DNA of 64,000 nucleotides from Mycobacterium sp. DL440 (GCF_011745145.1 NZ_CP050191.1:3328084-3392083); one strand, 5' to 3'; positions 33,610-43,490 are shown, counted from the stretch's first letter. The notes: a model not told the origin generated them from the letters alone. Translations and numbers: made by a program.

Positions 33610-34187
33610 TGGGCCGCTCCTTTGGATCGACGGAAGGTCAGTAGCTGGGTGGCCAGCATGTCGAGTTGGCCGCGCACCGGCCCATCGGCCAATTCGCCTG
33701 CCTCGTCCCAGATCTGATCGGCGGAGTTGATCGCCACCCCGAGTGGCGTCGGCCAGGCCCTCAGCGCGTGACCGATCGAGCGTAACTGCCCCAGCGTCCC
33801 CACCGCGGCCTGCCAGCCGTAGGCACAGCTGATGCAACCCCACGGGGTGTTGTCCAGGTACACCCGAGGGTCCTCCCGTAGATCCTCGATGTAGTCCAGC
33901 GCGTTCTTCACCAGACCCGAGATCGCACCGTGGTATCCGGGCGAGCCCACCACCACGGCGTCAGCGTCCCGTAGCGCGGAGACGAACTCCAGCGCCGCGG
34001 GTGTGCGTTCCAACGAATGTGGGGCATACATCGGCAGTTCCAGGTCCGGCCCGGCGAACATCCGGGTTCGGCCCCCTTGCCTCTCCACTGACTCCAGGCA
34101 GTACCGCACCACCCGCTCGGTCGACGAGTTCGCGCGAAGGGTGCCGCCGAGCCCGACCACGAACGGGACCTTCTCAGCTGTCGTCAT
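33606..34187 (-). CDS. NADPH-dependent FMN reductase
   Basis: Flavodoxin-like FMN reductase of 193 residues. The phosphate-binding segment is GLGGTLRANSSTERV, and the family motif GSPGYHGAISGLVKNALDYI is well conserved. It supplies reduced flavin or acts as a small quinone/flavin reductase. It lies in the ten-gene operon between the cyclase-family gene (six bases upstream) and a hydrolase (four-base overlap). The operon also encodes an LLM flavin-dependent enzyme at 36040-37347, so provision of FMNH2 to that enzyme is an attractive inference. Confidence 0.9.
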   Translation of the reverse strand: MTTAEKVPFVVGLGGTLRANSSTERVVRYCLESVERQGGRTRMFAGPDLELPMYAPHSLERTPAALEFVSALRDADAVVVGSPGYHGAISGLVKNALDYIEDLREDPRVYLDNTPWGCISCAYGWQAAVGTLGQLRSIGHALRAWPTPLGVAINSADQIWDEAGELADGPVRGQLDMLATQLLTFRRSKGAAQ

Positions 34188-34193
34188 CGTTCC

Positions 34194-35192
34194 TCACTTG
34201 ATGGCAATGGGATTCACCGGCGATCCGACGGCTCCGGTCACCCGCAGCGGCGGGGCGATGAGCTGGAACTCGTAGACGCCATCGGCCGCACAGTCGGCGG
34301 CCAGCGCGCCCAGGTCCCAGTACTCGCCGAGCATCAGGCCCATGTCGCGCAGGCAGAGCATGTGCATCGGCAGGAACGTGCCCTTGACGCCGTTGGCCGG
34401 GTCAGGGTCCTCGACCATCAGGTTGTCGGCGGCGACCGCGGCCACCTGGTGGTCGTGCAGCCACGAGGCACAGCGCCAGTCCAGTCCCGATCCGGGCTCA
34501 GCCCCGTCTCCGTTGGCCAAAAACCTTGTCCACCAGCCGGTGTGCACCGCCACGATGTCACCGGCGGTGATGGCCACGCCCTGCGCCCTGGCCACCTCGT
34601 CGAGTTCGGCCGGGGTGATCGGATTGCCCGGTTCCAGGAACTGCCCGGCACCCCGGTGGCGGACCACGTCCAGCAGTACCCCGCGCGAGGTGATGCCCTT
34701 GCTGTCCACCTTGTCGATGCCGCAGTGGAAGGCACCGAAGCTCGTGACCGAATCGGCCGGAAAGCCGTTGTACAGCTTGTCCTCGTAGTAGACGTGGCTC
34801 AGCGCATCCCACTGCGTGGCCGCTTGCAGCGGCATGACGATCATGTCGTCGTTGAAGCGGAACGGATTGTCCACAAAGAACCCGCTGACCTCGTGGGCCA
34901 CCGAATTGCGCAGCCACTGCGGGCCATACTGCGCCAGCGTGTGAGCGTCCCCGCCGTCGACCGTCATCACATGCGTCGGGTTCTGCCGGAACTGGAACGC
35001 CCCTTGCGGGCCGGCTGACGAGAAGTCAACCCCGAGCGCGAAGACCTTGCCCTGCTTGGCCAGCGACGCCCCCTGCGCGACCTTCTCGGCGGTGATCAGG
35101 TTCAGGGTGCCGAGTTCGTCGGCATCGCCCCAGCGGCCCCAGTTACGCACATCGTCGGCGACCTTGCGGAAGTCGCGCATCGTCCCGGCCAC
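34194..35192 (-). CDS. Cyclase-family (kynurenine formamidase-like) hydrolase
   Basis: 332-residue protein of the cyclase family (metal-dependent hydrolases related to KynB). The family metal motif HxGTHxDxxxH appears here as QAATQWDALSH, so the first two histidines are glutamines while the aspartate and last histidine remain. Other family landmarks are TRGVLLDVVRHRG-like (SRGVLLDVV), GDIVAVHTGWW and PMHMLCLRDMG. Larger members from actinobacteria often act on lactone or amide substrates, but the altered metal site makes the exact chemistry uncertain. The GTG start has AGGAG six bases upstream. It lies two bases after the SDR in the ten-gene operon; ring opening or lactone hydrolysis is inferred. 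Confidence 0.82.
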   Translation of the reverse strand: MAGTMRDFRKVADDVRNWGRWGDADELGTLNLITAEKVAQGASLAKQGKVFALGVDFSSAGPQGAFQFRQNPTHVMTVDGGDAHTLAQYGPQWLRNSVAHEVSGFFVDNPFRFNDDMIVMPLQAATQWDALSHVYYEDKLYNGFPADSVTSFGAFHCGIDKVDSKGITSRGVLLDVVRHRGAGQFLEPGNPITPAELDEVARAQGVAITAGDIVAVHTGWWTRFLANGDGAEPGSGLDWRCASWLHDHQVAAVAADNLMVEDPDPANGVKGTFLPMHMLCLRDMGLMLGEYWDLGALAADCAADGVYEFQLIAPPLRVTGAVGSPVNPIAIK

Positions 35193-35194
35193 GC

Positions 35195-36037
35195 TCAGCT
35201 CCTCTGCCCTTCGTCTGCAGTGTCCTCTACAGGATCGACCAACGCCGACTCCCGCTGGGCGAGAATGCCGCCATCGGCCCAGATCACCTGCCCGGTCACG
35301 TAACTGGCCGCCGCGCTGCCCAGGAATGCCAGCACCGCAGCCTGTTCGGCGGCTTCGGACTTGCGGCCCAGCGGAGTGGTGAACGAATCGAAGAACCGCT
35401 TCCCGTACGCCGTGCGCAACTGGTCGAGGATCGGCGTCTCGGTGACCCCCGGTGCCGTGCAGTTGATCCGGATCCCGCGAGCGCCGAGTTCGGTGGCCCG
35501 GAACATCGTGTAGAGAATCGTCGCCTCCTTGGACAACCGGTAGCCCCCGTCGGCCAGCGCCTCGGGATTGTCAGCGCACCACCGCAGTCCCTCGTCCACC
35601 GACCGGGTTTTGACCAACCCCACCGTGGTCGCCCGGTTTTCGCGGTAGCCCGACGCCGCCAGCGAGGACACCGAGGTGATCGATCCACCCGCTGGGATGC
35701 GGCCCTCCAACGCCTCGGCGAATTGCCGGGTGCCCAGGAAGTTGATCCGCACCACCAACAACGGATTGCCGATGCCCGACGACACCCCGGCCACGTTGAA
35801 CAGGGCGTCCACCGGCGCGTCGACCGCGCCGGCAGCCCGGTCGACGGACGCCGGGTCCGCCAGGTCCAGTTCGATGAAGGTGTCGGGCAGGTGATCGGGT
35901 GGCCGGATGTCCAGGCCCGTCACCCGGGCGCCGAGTTCTCCCAGCGCACGAGTGACCTCGGCGCCGATGCCCGACCCGCAGCCGGTGACCACAACGTGTT
36001 TACCGTCGTAGCGCACCAGCTCATCGAGAGAGGTCAC
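35195..36037 (-). CDS. SDR of the coniferyl-alcohol dehydrogenase/3-alpha-HSD-like type
   Basis: SDR of 280 residues. The cofactor motif is VTGCGSGIGAEVTRAL, followed by LDIRPPDHLPDTFIELDLAD. The NAG motif is NVAGVSSG. The active-site serine is in SVSSLAASGY and the Tyr/Lys in GGYRLSKEATI after an insertion containing WCADNPEALA. That insertion and the short DNA-proximal half are typical of the coniferyl-alcohol dehydrogenase/3-alpha-hydroxysteroid dehydrogenase group, which oxidises side-chain or ring alcohols. It lies two bases from both neighbours in the ten-gene operon. An alcohol generated within the pathway is the expected substrate. Confidence 0.88.
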   Translation of the reverse strand: MTSLDELVRYDGKHVVVTGCGSGIGAEVTRALGELGARVTGLDIRPPDHLPDTFIELDLADPASVDRAAGAVDAPVDALFNVAGVSSGIGNPLLVVRINFLGTRQFAEALEGRIPAGGSITSVSSLAASGYRENRATTVGLVKTRSVDEGLRWCADNPEALADGGYRLSKEATILYTMFRATELGARGIRINCTAPGVTETPILDQLRTAYGKRFFDSFTTPLGRKSEAAEQAAVLAFLGSAAASYVTGQVIWADGGILAQRESALVDPVEDTADEGQRS

Positions 36038-36039
36038 GC

Positions 36040-37347
36040 TCAGCCGGCAGTTTCTCGGGCTGCCTTGTCCGCCTGCGCTGCCTTGACCCGGCCCTCGTTG
36101 ATCTCGGCCATCGCCTCGGGAATCTCACCGGCGGTGAACTTGTCGCGCCCGGTGGGCAGACCACCGAAGGAGTAGGTCTCGTCAAACAGCGGGGCGTCCG
36201 ACGGACGGCGACGGGCCTCGACCTTCTCGATCACCGGCTGCAGGCGCTTGGCCTTGTCCGCCACCGCCTTTGCATCCCGCTCGATGAACTCGGGCAGGAT
36301 CTCCTTGCCCATGATCTCGATGGACTCCATGGTGCCTTCGTGGCTGCGCGGGTTGAGCAGCAGGATGATCTCGTCGACCCCGCTCGCCTCGTAGCTGCGC
36401 AGGAACTCACGCACGGTGTCGGGCGATCCGATCGCACCGCGGCCGGGGCCGTACGCCAGTGTCGGATCCTCCTTGACCGCCTCCTGGTAGCGCTCCCACA
36501 CCTTGGTGCGGCCGGGGGTGTGCATGCCGGTCAGGTAGTAGTGCATGATCCCGAAGGAGAAGAAGCCGCCGCCGGTGCCCAGGCGCTTGAGGGCCTCATC
36601 GTCGGATTTGGCCACCATCATCGACAGGTCGCCGCCGATGGCCAGGATGTTGGGGTTGATCGCCGGGGTGATGGGTGCACCCTGCTCTTCGAATTCCTTG
36701 TAGTAGCCGTCGACCCGCTCCTTGAGCGCTTCGGGGCCGGTGTAGGCGAAGCTCAGCGCACCGATGGCCTTCTGGGCCGCCATCTGCACCGACGACGGCC
36801 GCGTGCAGGCCACCCAGACCGGCGGGTGCGGCTTCTGCAGCGGCTTGGGAATGACGTTGCGGGCAGGCATCTCGACGTGCTCGCCCTTGAAACCGGTGAA
36901 GGGGGCTTCCGTCATGCAGCGGATGGACACCTCCAGGGCTTCTTCCCACATGGTGCGCTTGTCGGCCGGATCGATATCGAAACCGCCCAGCTCCGCCACC
37001 GATGATCCCTCACCGGTGCCGAACTCCACGCGCCCGTTGGACAGGTGATCCAGGGTGGCGACCCGCTCGGCGATCCGGGCCGGGTGGTTGATCGGCGGGG
37101 GCAGGTGCATGACACCGAAACCCAACCGAATGTCCTTGGTGCGCTGACTGGCCGCGGCCAGGAACATCTCCGGCGCGGTGGAGTGGCAGTACTCCTCCAG
37201 GAAGTGGTGCTCAGTCAGCCAGACGGTGGAGAAACCGGCCTCGTCGGCCGCCTCGACCTCGGTCAGGCCGTGCTGGAACAGCTGATGTTCGTCATCCTCC
37301 GACCACGGCCGGGGCAGTGGGAACTCGTAGAACAGCGAAATCTTCAT
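36040..37347 (-). CDS. LLM-class flavin-dependent oxidoreductase
   Basis: Luciferase-like monooxygenase family protein, 435 residues, a TIM-barrel flavoenzyme using FMNH2 or F420. Family features include the N-terminal FYEFPLPRPWSEDDEHQLFQ, WLTEHHFLEEYCHS, and RVEFGTGEGSS. Length and the LTEHHF motif match the FMN-type alkanal monooxygenase-like branch. A flavin reductase is encoded four genes downstream, which supports a two-component monooxygenase. The start overlaps the KstD-like gene by four bases. Baeyer-Villiger type oxygenation of a ring ketone or oxidation of an aldehyde is inferred; the substrate is unknown. Confidence 0.88.
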   Translation of the reverse strand: MKISLFYEFPLPRPWSEDDEHQLFQHGLTEVEAADEAGFSTVWLTEHHFLEEYCHSTAPEMFLAAASQRTKDIRLGFGVMHLPPPINHPARIAERVATLDHLSNGRVEFGTGEGSSVAELGGFDIDPADKRTMWEEALEVSIRCMTEAPFTGFKGEHVEMPARNVIPKPLQKPHPPVWVACTRPSSVQMAAQKAIGALSFAYTGPEALKERVDGYYKEFEEQGAPITPAINPNILAIGGDLSMMVAKSDDEALKRLGTGGGFFSFGIMHYYLTGMHTPGRTKVWERYQEAVKEDPTLAYGPGRGAIGSPDTVREFLRSYEASGVDEIILLLNPRSHEGTMESIEIMGKEILPEFIERDAKAVADKAKRLQPVIEKVEARRRPSDAPLFDETYSFGGLPTGRDKFTAGEIPEAMAEINEGRVKAAQADKAARETAG

Positions 37348-39155
37348 CGGTTTCCTCCTGGGGTGTTGCTGACGTTGTCCTGGATTTGATTGGCGACGTG
37401 TGAAACAGGTTGTGCAACAAGCTGTTCAGCTTGGAGATCGGCGATGTGTCTGGCTGCCACGTACCCGAAGGTCATCGCAGGCCCGATGGTCGCGCCCGCT
37501 CCGGCGTAGCTGCGGCCCATGACCGCCGCCGATGCGTTGCCCACCGCGTAGAGCCCGTCCACGGCGGAATCGTCGGCACGCAGGACCCGCGCGTTCTCGT
37601 CGGTGCGCAGTCCGCCCGAGGTGCCCAGGTCGCCGAGGATGATCTGGAACGCGTAGTACGGCGGCCTGCCGAGTGGACGCAGATTCGGGTTGGGCAGGGT
37701 CGGGTCCCCGTAGTAGTTGTCGTATGCACTGTCACCGCGGTTGAAATCGTCGTCGTGACCGGCCTGCGCCAACTGATTGAACCGCTCCGCGGTGGCCCGC
37801 AGATTCTCTGCGGGTACACCGATCTCGCGCGCCAACTCTTCCCAGTTGTTCGCCTCGACGACGACACCGGAGTCCAGCCAGGCCCGAGGCACCTTGCGCC
37901 CGGTGGGGACCGGGGCGAACGGGATCTTCGGGATGGGCAGGTGCCCGGCCACCACATACCGGTGGAACGAGTCGATGTCGGTAACCAGCCAACACGGGAT
38001 GTGACCCACCCCGGACTGCTGGCCCTCGATCATCGCGTGGGCGAAGTCCATATAGGGCGCGGCCTCGTTGATGAACCGCTTGCCCTCACCGTTGACCACG
38101 AACTGCGACGGCATCATGCGCTCGTTGAGCATGAACTGCAGCCGGCCGTCGGGCCAGCAGATGGCCGGGAACCACCACGCCTCATCGAGCAGATCGGTGG
38201 CACCACCCGCTTTCTCACCGGCGCGGATACCGTCACCGGTGGCCGCTGGATTGCCGAAACTCCAGTCTTTCTCGAGCACCGGCAGATGCTCCTTGCGCCA
38301 TGCGAAGTCATGGTCGAAGCCGCCGGAGGCGAGAATCACTCCCCCGGTAGCCCGGACCCGCAGCGCCTTGCCGTCCCTTTCGATGACCGCGCCGAGCACT
38401 GCGTCGTCCGCACCGGTGATCAGCGACGTCATCGGTGCATCCAGCCACAGGGGCACGTCGTGCTGCTTGAGCGCGAGCCGCATCCGGGCCGCCAGCGATT
38501 GGCCGATGGCTGCCATCCGGTCACCGAACACCCGGGCCCGCACCATCCGCCAGATCAGCTTCAGCAGCACGGCCTTGCCACGCCAGTTCTGCCGGACCTG
38601 GTAGAACAGCCGAAGGTCCTTGGGCGCAAACCAGATTCCCTTGGGCGCGAGGGCCAGCGGGGCGAGCAGCTCCTGCTCGTACTCACCGAGTTTGCGTAGG
38701 TCGATGGCTGGGACGTTGATGGTGCTGCCCTGTGCGGAGCCGCCGGGCAGCTCCGGGTAGTAGTCGGCGTAGCCGGGCTTCCAGACGAACTCGAACCAGT
38801 CGCTGTTGTGCTCGAGGAAGTCCATCATCTCCGGCGCCGCCTCGACGTACTTGCGCAGCCTGGCATCGCTGACGGTGCCCTCGGTGATCTGCTTGAGGTA
38901 GTCGAACACCCCGTCCGGAGAGGGCACATAGCCGGCGCGGCGCTGCGACGGCGCCCCGGGCACCCAGATGCCGCCGCCGGAAAGCGCGGTCGAACCGCCG
39001 AAGTGGGAGGACTTTTCGACCACGAGGGTTTTGAGGCCGGCTGCGTCGGCTGCCAACGCAGCCGTCATGCCGCCGCCCCCGGAACCGATGACGAGCACGT
39101 CGACCGTTTCGTCGAAGCCTTCATCGGCCGTCTGTGCAGTGGTGTCTGAAGTCAT
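37344..39155 (-). CDS. KstD-like FAD-dependent dehydrogenase
   Basis: 603-residue flavoprotein of the fumarate reductase/3-ketosteroid-delta1-dehydrogenase (KstD) family. The FAD motif is [21 protein letters not shown] near residues 20-40, followed by [15 protein letters not shown]. The C-terminal segment [20 protein letters not shown] matches the KstD active-site region and ends in the FAD-binding [20 protein letters not shown]. KstD enzymes desaturate ring ketones next to the carbonyl. It overlaps the mhpB-like gene and the LLM gene by four bases each. A related protein is encoded at 43491-45143. Desaturation of a cyclic ketone or ketoacid on the way to aromatisation is inferred. Confidence 0.9.
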   Translation of the reverse strand: MTSDTTAQTADEGFDETVDVLVIGSGGGGMTAALAADAAGLKTLVVEKSSHFGGSTALSGGGIWVPGAPSQRRAGYVPSPDGVFDYLKQITEGTVSDARLRKYVEAAPEMMDFLEHNSDWFEFVWKPGYADYYPELPGGSAQGSTINVPAIDLRKLGEYEQELLAPLALAPKGIWFAPKDLRLFYQVRQNWRGKAVLLKLIWRMVRARVFGDRMAAIGQSLAARMRLALKQHDVPLWLDAPMTSLITGADDAVLGAVIERDGKALRVRATGGVILASGGFDHDFAWRKEHLPVLEKDWSFGNPAATGDGIRAGEKAGGATDLLDEAWWFPAICWPDGRLQFMLNERMMPSQFVVNGEGKRFINEAAPYMDFAHAMIEGQQSGVGHIPCWLVTDIDSFHRYVVAGHLPIPKIPFAPVPTGRKVPRAWLDSGVVVEANNWEELAREIGVPAENLRATAERFNQLAQAGHDDDFNRGDSAYDNYYGDPTLPNPNLRPLGRPPYYAFQIILGDLGTSGGLRTDENARVLRADDSAVDGLYAVGNASAAVMGRSYAGAGATIGPAMTFGYVAARHIADLQAEQLVAQPVSHVANQIQDNVSNTPGGNR

Positions 39156-40096
39156 GCTGCGATTCCTACCGCCGTCCTGATTGCGAATCCTGCGATCAAT
39201 TCCGGTGCCGCCCGGTAAAAGTGACTTCCGGTCCGGTACGGCCCGTTGGCCGCAAGCGCCGCGAATGCGGCCACCCAGGTACGGATCTCATGGGCCGAGT
39301 TGCCCCCTTCGGTGGCGATGAAGGTGTTGGACCAACCGTCCAGATCGGTCAACCGCCCCTCGTCGAAGATCTCCAGCAGGCTGTGGTCCCAGTCGGGATT
39401 CAGCGGCCGTAGCGCGCTGTCTCCGCGGGCGAAGTCTCGGGCGGCCTGGCTCACCGCGTTCTGCCGAGCCATGCGCTGTTCCGCGGTCATCGGGACCCCG
39501 TGCACGATCCGGTCCAGCGCTGCCCGCGGCGCGGTGGTCAGCGTCGGCACCGGCGGATCATGCGACAGCCCACCGGAACCCAGCACCAGCACCCGCTTGT
39601 CAAGGGTTGCCAGGAAGGCACCCACTGCCGCACCCAGTGCCCGGGACCGCGACAGCGGACCGAGTGGGGTGGCAACGGAATTGATGAAGATCGGCACGAT
39701 GGGACGCGCGGTCGCCTCACCGAACAACTCCTGCAGCGGCTGCACGGTGCCGTGGTCGACGTCCATGCTCGTCGAGATCGCGACGTCGACCCCGGACTCC
39801 CACACCGCCTCGGCGCACTGCTGAGCTATATCGCCGGCCACGTCGAGCGCACCCTCGTACGTCCCGTAATCCCCCACTCCTGCCGCGGCGGTGCCGATGC
39901 AGAAGGGCGGCATCAACCGGTAGAAGAACCCGTTGTAGTGGTCGGGCGAGAAGGTGACGACGAGTTCGGGGTCGTAGTCGGCAACAAACTCCCGCGCGGT
40001 GGCGAGAGCCGAAGCGATCTCGTCGAGGAGATCAGCCGACGGTCCCGGAAGGTTCAGCAGTGGGCTGTGGGACATACAGCACAGGGCTACCGGCAT
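39152..40096 (-). CDS. mhpB: 2,3-dihydroxyphenylpropionate 1,2-dioxygenase-like extradiol dioxygenase
   Basis: LigB-type class III extradiol dioxygenase of 314 residues, the same length as E. coli MhpB. It cleaves a catechol next to the hydroxyls to a meta-cleavage product using Fe(II). The acid-base histidines match E. coli MhpB in number: His115 in [10 protein letters not shown] and His179 in [12 protein letters not shown]. The N-terminus [13 protein letters not shown] is characteristic. It follows the mhpA-like hydroxylase, with a 65-base overlap of the two reading frames. Substrates of the family are 2,3-dihydroxyphenylpropionate or -cinnamate; a related catechol with a larger acid side chain is possible here. 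Confidence 0.88.
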   Translation of the reverse strand: MPVALCCMSHSPLLNLPGPSADLLDEIASALATAREFVADYDPELVVTFSPDHYNGFFYRLMPPFCIGTAAAGVGDYGTYEGALDVAGDIAQQCAEAVWESGVDVAISTSMDVDHGTVQPLQELFGEATARPIVPIFINSVATPLGPLSRSRALGAAVGAFLATLDKRVLVLGSGGLSHDPPVPTLTTAPRAALDRIVHGVPMTAEQRMARQNAVSQAARDFARGDSALRPLNPDWDHSLLEIFDEGRLTDLDGWSNTFIATEGGNSAHEIRTWVAAFAALAANGPYRTGSHFYRAAPELIAGFAIRTAVGIAA

Positions 40097-41714
40097 CGTT
40101 CACTCCTCCCTCCACCACATGCAGTACGTCGAACAGGGCGGTGCTCAATTCCGGGGCACGTTGGGCGATGTCGGCCCCGGCGATGCACCGGTCGGGGCGC
40201 AGCACCAGCACCGATTCGGCGTGCCCGTCGAACCAGGACTTGAGCGCACCGGTGCGGTCACCGACGATCACCACCGAGCCGTCATCTCCGTCCGCATCGT
40301 GCCCGGTCCAGAACAACTGGGTCTGTGGCCGGGCTGCAATGAACTTCGCGCCCAGGGCTTTCCAGCGCTGATAGGCCTGCTCTCCGAGCAATGCGCGCGG
40401 ATTGTTGTTCCAGCACAGCACCGCGAAGTTCAGCCCGATCACATCGTCGAGCAACACGTTCGACTGCTCGCGGGTGTCCACCCGCGGCTGGATGAACAAG
40501 GTGCCGGCGGGGGCGTCTGGCGTCGGCGCCTTCGGGTGGTAGACCGCGCCCTGGTCGTAGCGCGGCATCGGCTTGAACCGCATCTCCAGCACATAGCGCT
40601 TGAGCGCCGGGACCACCGATGCTCCGCGAATGAGCTTGTCCCGCAACATCGCAATCTTGCGATTGGTGGGCGAGATGACCCGGCCCACCAAGGTGGACAG
40701 GTCGATCATGGCCCGCGCGTGCTTGCGGCGTTCGGTGTCGTAGCTGTCCAGCAGTGCGTCGCCGGCCTGTCCGTTGACCACCGCGGCCAGCTTCCAGCCC
40801 AGGTTCGCCGCGTCCCGGATGCCGCTGTTGTAACCCTGGCCCTGCCACACCGGCATCAGGTGCGCGGCGTCGCCGGCAAGCATGAACCGGCCCTTGCGAA
40901 AGTTTCCCGCGATGCGGGAGTGGTGGGTATAGACACGGCGACGGATCACGTCGACCTTGTCGGGATGCGGGACGAACGGTGCCAGCAGCCGTGCCACGAA
41001 CTCGGGATCTTCGGCCTGCTCGTCGGTTTCGTCGGCGTGGATCATGAACTCGAACCGGCGGATACCGTGGGCGATCGAGATCGAGGCGTACGGCCGGTCC
41101 GGGTCGGCACCGACCTCGCTGTTCGGGTGCCCCAGCGGGTCATTTTCCAAATCGACCACCACCCAGCGGGTCGCTGAGGTGGTGCCGTCGAACGAAACGC
41201 CCATCATGGCGCGGGTGGCGCTGCGTCCGCCGTCGCACCCGATCACGTAGCGCGCACGTACCGCGGGCGCATCGGGGCCGAAGTCGACATTCACTCCGTC
41301 GGCGGTCTCGACGGCCGATTCCATCCGGCGCGCCCAGGCCACCTGCACGTGTTCGAACCGGTCCAGCCCGGCCAGCAGTTGCGCGTCGACCAGTGGCTGG
41401 ACGAACCCGTTGCGCTTCGGCCAGCCGAATCGTGCGTCCGGAGGCGCCATTTCAGCCAGCAGCCGGCGACTTCCGTCGTAGAACCGCAGGATCTGATTGG
41501 GCACGGTGTGCGGAAGGATCGCCTCCACCAGCCCGATGGACTGGAAGGTACGCAGCGATTCGTCATCGAGACCGACCCCACGCGGGTAATCGATGAGGGT
41601 GTCGCGTTCCTCCACCACGAGCGTCCGGACACCCTGAATTCCAAGGACATTCGCCAGGGTCAGGCCGACCGGCCCGGCCCCGACGATGACGACGTCGACC
41701 TCTTGGTCGGTCAC
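40032..41714 (-). CDS. mhpA: 3-(3-hydroxyphenyl)propionate hydroxylase-like FAD monooxygenase
   Basis: Flavoprotein aromatic hydroxylase of 560 residues in the MhpA/PheA group, which adds an ortho hydroxyl to a phenol using NAD(P)H and O2. The FAD motif is [20 protein letters not shown] near the N-terminus, CDGGRSATR is the DG motif, and [19 protein letters not shown] is the GD motif. The thioredoxin-like C-terminal domain is present. It overlaps the upstream hydrolase by four bases and mhpB by 65 bases. Together they would turn a 3-hydroxyphenyl acid into a catechol and then a ring-opened product. MhpD/E/F-type hydratase, aldolase and aldehyde dehydrogenase genes are not seen nearby. Confidence 0.87.
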   Translation of the reverse strand: MTDQEVDVVIVGAGPVGLTLANVLGIQGVRTLVVEERDTLIDYPRGVGLDDESLRTFQSIGLVEAILPHTVPNQILRFYDGSRRLLAEMAPPDARFGWPKRNGFVQPLVDAQLLAGLDRFEHVQVAWARRMESAVETADGVNVDFGPDAPAVRARYVIGCDGGRSATRAMMGVSFDGTTSATRWVVVDLENDPLGHPNSEVGADPDRPYASISIAHGIRRFEFMIHADETDEQAEDPEFVARLLAPFVPHPDKVDVIRRRVYTHHSRIAGNFRKGRFMLAGDAAHLMPVWQGQGYNSGIRDAANLGWKLAAVVNGQAGDALLDSYDTERRKHARAMIDLSTLVGRVISPTNRKIAMLRDKLIRGASVVPALKRYVLEMRFKPMPRYDQGAVYHPKAPTPDAPAGTLFIQPRVDTREQSNVLLDDVIGLNFAVLCWNNNPRALLGEQAYQRWKALGAKFIAARPQTQLFWTGHDADGDDGSVVIVGDRTGALKSWFDGHAESVLVLRPDRCIAGADIAQRAPELSTALFDVLHVVEGGVNDAGSPVLYVPQPTAEPSGTVG

Positions 41715-42622
41715 GCCGATCTCCCGAGGAGGAAATCAAGATGCAGCCGATTGAAGGTCTCGGGGTCTTCGTACTGCGGCCAGTGCCCGCAGTCGGGCAT
41801 CACCTCGAACCGCGCACCCGGGATCATCGAGGCGATGCGCCGTCCCTCGCTGACGTCGGCAGTCGGGTCGTCACTGGTCCACAACACGAGCGTGGGCGCG
41901 GTGATCGAACCGTATTCCTTCTCCCCCAGTAAGTTACGGTCCCGGATCTCCGGATCCTGCAGCGCCATGATGTCGCTCATCGCGGCGACGAAACCGGGCT
42001 GGCGGTACACCGCCTGCCGGCTGGCCACGATGTCGTCGTAATCCTTTGTCTTGTCGGCCATCAACCATTTGATCCGGGCCTGCACGGTTTCCCAGCTCGG
42101 GTTCTCCGCGGCCGCCATCGACAGCGTGATGATCCGCTTCATCACCGCGGGGTCGGCTTGTGAGCCACCGGCGGTGTTGAGTACCAACCGGTCGACGCGA
42201 TCCGGATGATCGGCAGCGGCCCGCGCCGCCACCCAGCCGCCCAGCGACTCACCTGAAATGTGGGCGCGCTGCGCGCCGATCGTGTCGAGGAAGCCGATCA
42301 GGTGATCGACATAGTGCGACACCTCCAGCGGGTGGCCCGGCTTGTCGGTGTAGCCGTGTCCGAGCATGTCGATCGACCACGTCGAGAAGTGCGCGGCGTG
42401 GGATTCCAGGTTGCGCACATACGCCTCGGCGTGTCCGCCCGACCCGTGCAGCAGAACGAGCACGGGCAGTTTCGGGTCACCGGCATGCAGGTAGCGGGTA
42501 CGGACCCCGCCCACATCGAGGTAGCCCTGCTTGAACGCCACGCCCTGCAGGTCAGCCCAGACGCTCTCGTGCCCGGCGGCCGAAACGGAACCGGATGCCG
42601 GCCCGGCGGCAGTGCTTGTCAT
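41711..42622 (-). CDS. Alpha/beta hydrolase, candidate meta-cleavage product hydrolase
   Basis: Alpha/beta-fold hydrolase of 303 residues. Motifs are the oxyanion segment [17 protein letters not shown], the nucleophile elbow [14 protein letters not shown], the aspartate in [11 protein letters not shown], and the histidine in [10 protein letters not shown]. These are typical of carbon-carbon bond hydrolases acting on meta-cleavage products, in the MhpC/BphD/TodF broad group. The ATG at 42622 has GGAGAGGGG upstream; extension to 42703 would cross the promoter palindrome. It is the first gene of the ten-gene operon and is directly coupled to mhpA. It or the hydrolase at 32773 would cleave the ring-opened product of MhpB. 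Confidence 0.86.
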   Translation of the reverse strand: MTSTAAGPASGSVSAAGHESVWADLQGVAFKQGYLDVGGVRTRYLHAGDPKLPVLVLLHGSGGHAEAYVRNLESHAAHFSTWSIDMLGHGYTDKPGHPLEVSHYVDHLIGFLDTIGAQRAHISGESLGGWVAARAAADHPDRVDRLVLNTAGGSQADPAVMKRIITLSMAAAENPSWETVQARIKWLMADKTKDYDDIVASRQAVYRQPGFVAAMSDIMALQDPEIRDRNLLGEKEYGSITAPTLVLWTSDDPTADVSEGRRIASMIPGARFEVMPDCGHWPQYEDPETFNRLHLDFLLGRSA

Positions 42623-42643
42623 GATCCCCTCTCCGGAGGTAGG

Positions 42644-42658
42644 GAGAATGATATTCTC
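42644..42658. promoter_or_regulatory. GAGAA-N5-TTCTC operator-like palindrome
   Basis: GAGAATGATATTCTC lies 22 bases upstream of the ATG at 42622, between the ten-gene operon and the divergent IclR gene. It matches the copies at 19631, 47246 and 53013 at all ten arm bases. It is placed to shut off the mhp-type operon. Confidence 0.68.
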
Positions 42659-42752
42659 CAAATTTGTAAGCACTTTGCTCATATAGCGCACATGTGAGTG
42701 CACTATTATCAGAGCATCACTCTCGCGGTTCTATCTGTCAAGGAGGGGCGCG

Positions 42753-43478
42753 ATGCCGGCCAAGGCAACCCAGCCGCAGGCACAAACGAAGACCGACGGC
42801 TCTCCCACCGGAGTGCCCGGTTCACAAACTCTGGCGCGCGGATTGAGCGCGCTCGCAGCGATCGCCGCAGCCCCGACCGGGCTCACCGTGCAACAGGTCG
42901 CCGACCACGTCGGCGCCCACCGCACGATCGCCTACCGGCTGCTGGCCACCCTGAGCCAATTCCGGTATGTGACAAAGGGGGAGGACGGTCGCTACCGGCC
43001 CGGCGCCGGGCTGGCAGCACTCGGTTCGTCCTTCGACAACAACATGCGCCAACTCAGCGTCCCGACCCTGCGCGCACTCGCCGACGAACTCGGCAGCACG
43101 GTGTCACTGCTGGTAGCCGAAGGCGATCAACAAGTGGCCGTCGCGGTGATCGTCCCGACGCAGGTGTTCTACCAACTGTCGTTCCACGAAGGCAGCCGCC
43201 ACCCGCTCGAGCGTGGTGCGGCCGGGGTGGCGTTGCTGGCGAGCATGCCGGCGCGCCCGGGCGAACGCGAACTCGTCCGCCAAACCCGCGAACAAGGCTG
43301 GGTGATCACCCACGGCGAGATCGAACCTGACACCTATGGCCTGGCGGTTCCCGTGCGCCGACGCCTGCCGTCACCGCCCACCTGCATCAACCTCATCTCG
43401 CACCGCGAAGACGTCGTGCTGGGCGGCAAAGACGCGGTGGTCCGAGCGGCAAACGAACTATCGGCGATCCTGTACTGA
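42753..43478 (+). CDS. IclR-family transcriptional regulator
   Basis: IclR-type regulator of 241 residues. A winged helix-turn-helix lies near residues 28-75 (LTVQQVADHVGAHRTIAYRL) and the GAF-like effector domain follows (STVSLLVAEGDQQVAVAVIV). It binds a small aromatic or organic acid in most characterised members. The start is supported by AAGGAGGGG upstream. It is divergent from the ten-gene operon and is followed after a short gap by a KstD-like gene, which it probably controls together with the operon. A second regulatory layer on top of the GAGAA-N5-TTCTC palindrome is suggested. The effector is unknown. Confidence 0.9.
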   Translation: MPAKATQPQAQTKTDGSPTGVPGSQTLARGLSALAAIAAAPTGLTVQQVADHVGAHRTIAYRLLATLSQFRYVTKGEDGRYRPGAGLAALGSSFDNNMRQLSVPTLRALADELGSTVSLLVAEGDQQVAVAVIVPTQVFYQLSFHEGSRHPLERGAAGVALLASMPARPGERELVRQTREQGWVITHGEIEPDTYGLAVPVRRRLPSPPTCINLISHREDVVLGGKDAVVRAANELSAILY

Positions 43479-43490
43479 AAGGGAATGACT

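Noticed and set aside
41711..42622. Naming this gene mhpC
   Set aside because: The nucleophile motif is GESLGG rather than the GNSMGG of E. coli MhpC, and a second hydrolase in the operon has the closer motif, so the symbol is withheld.
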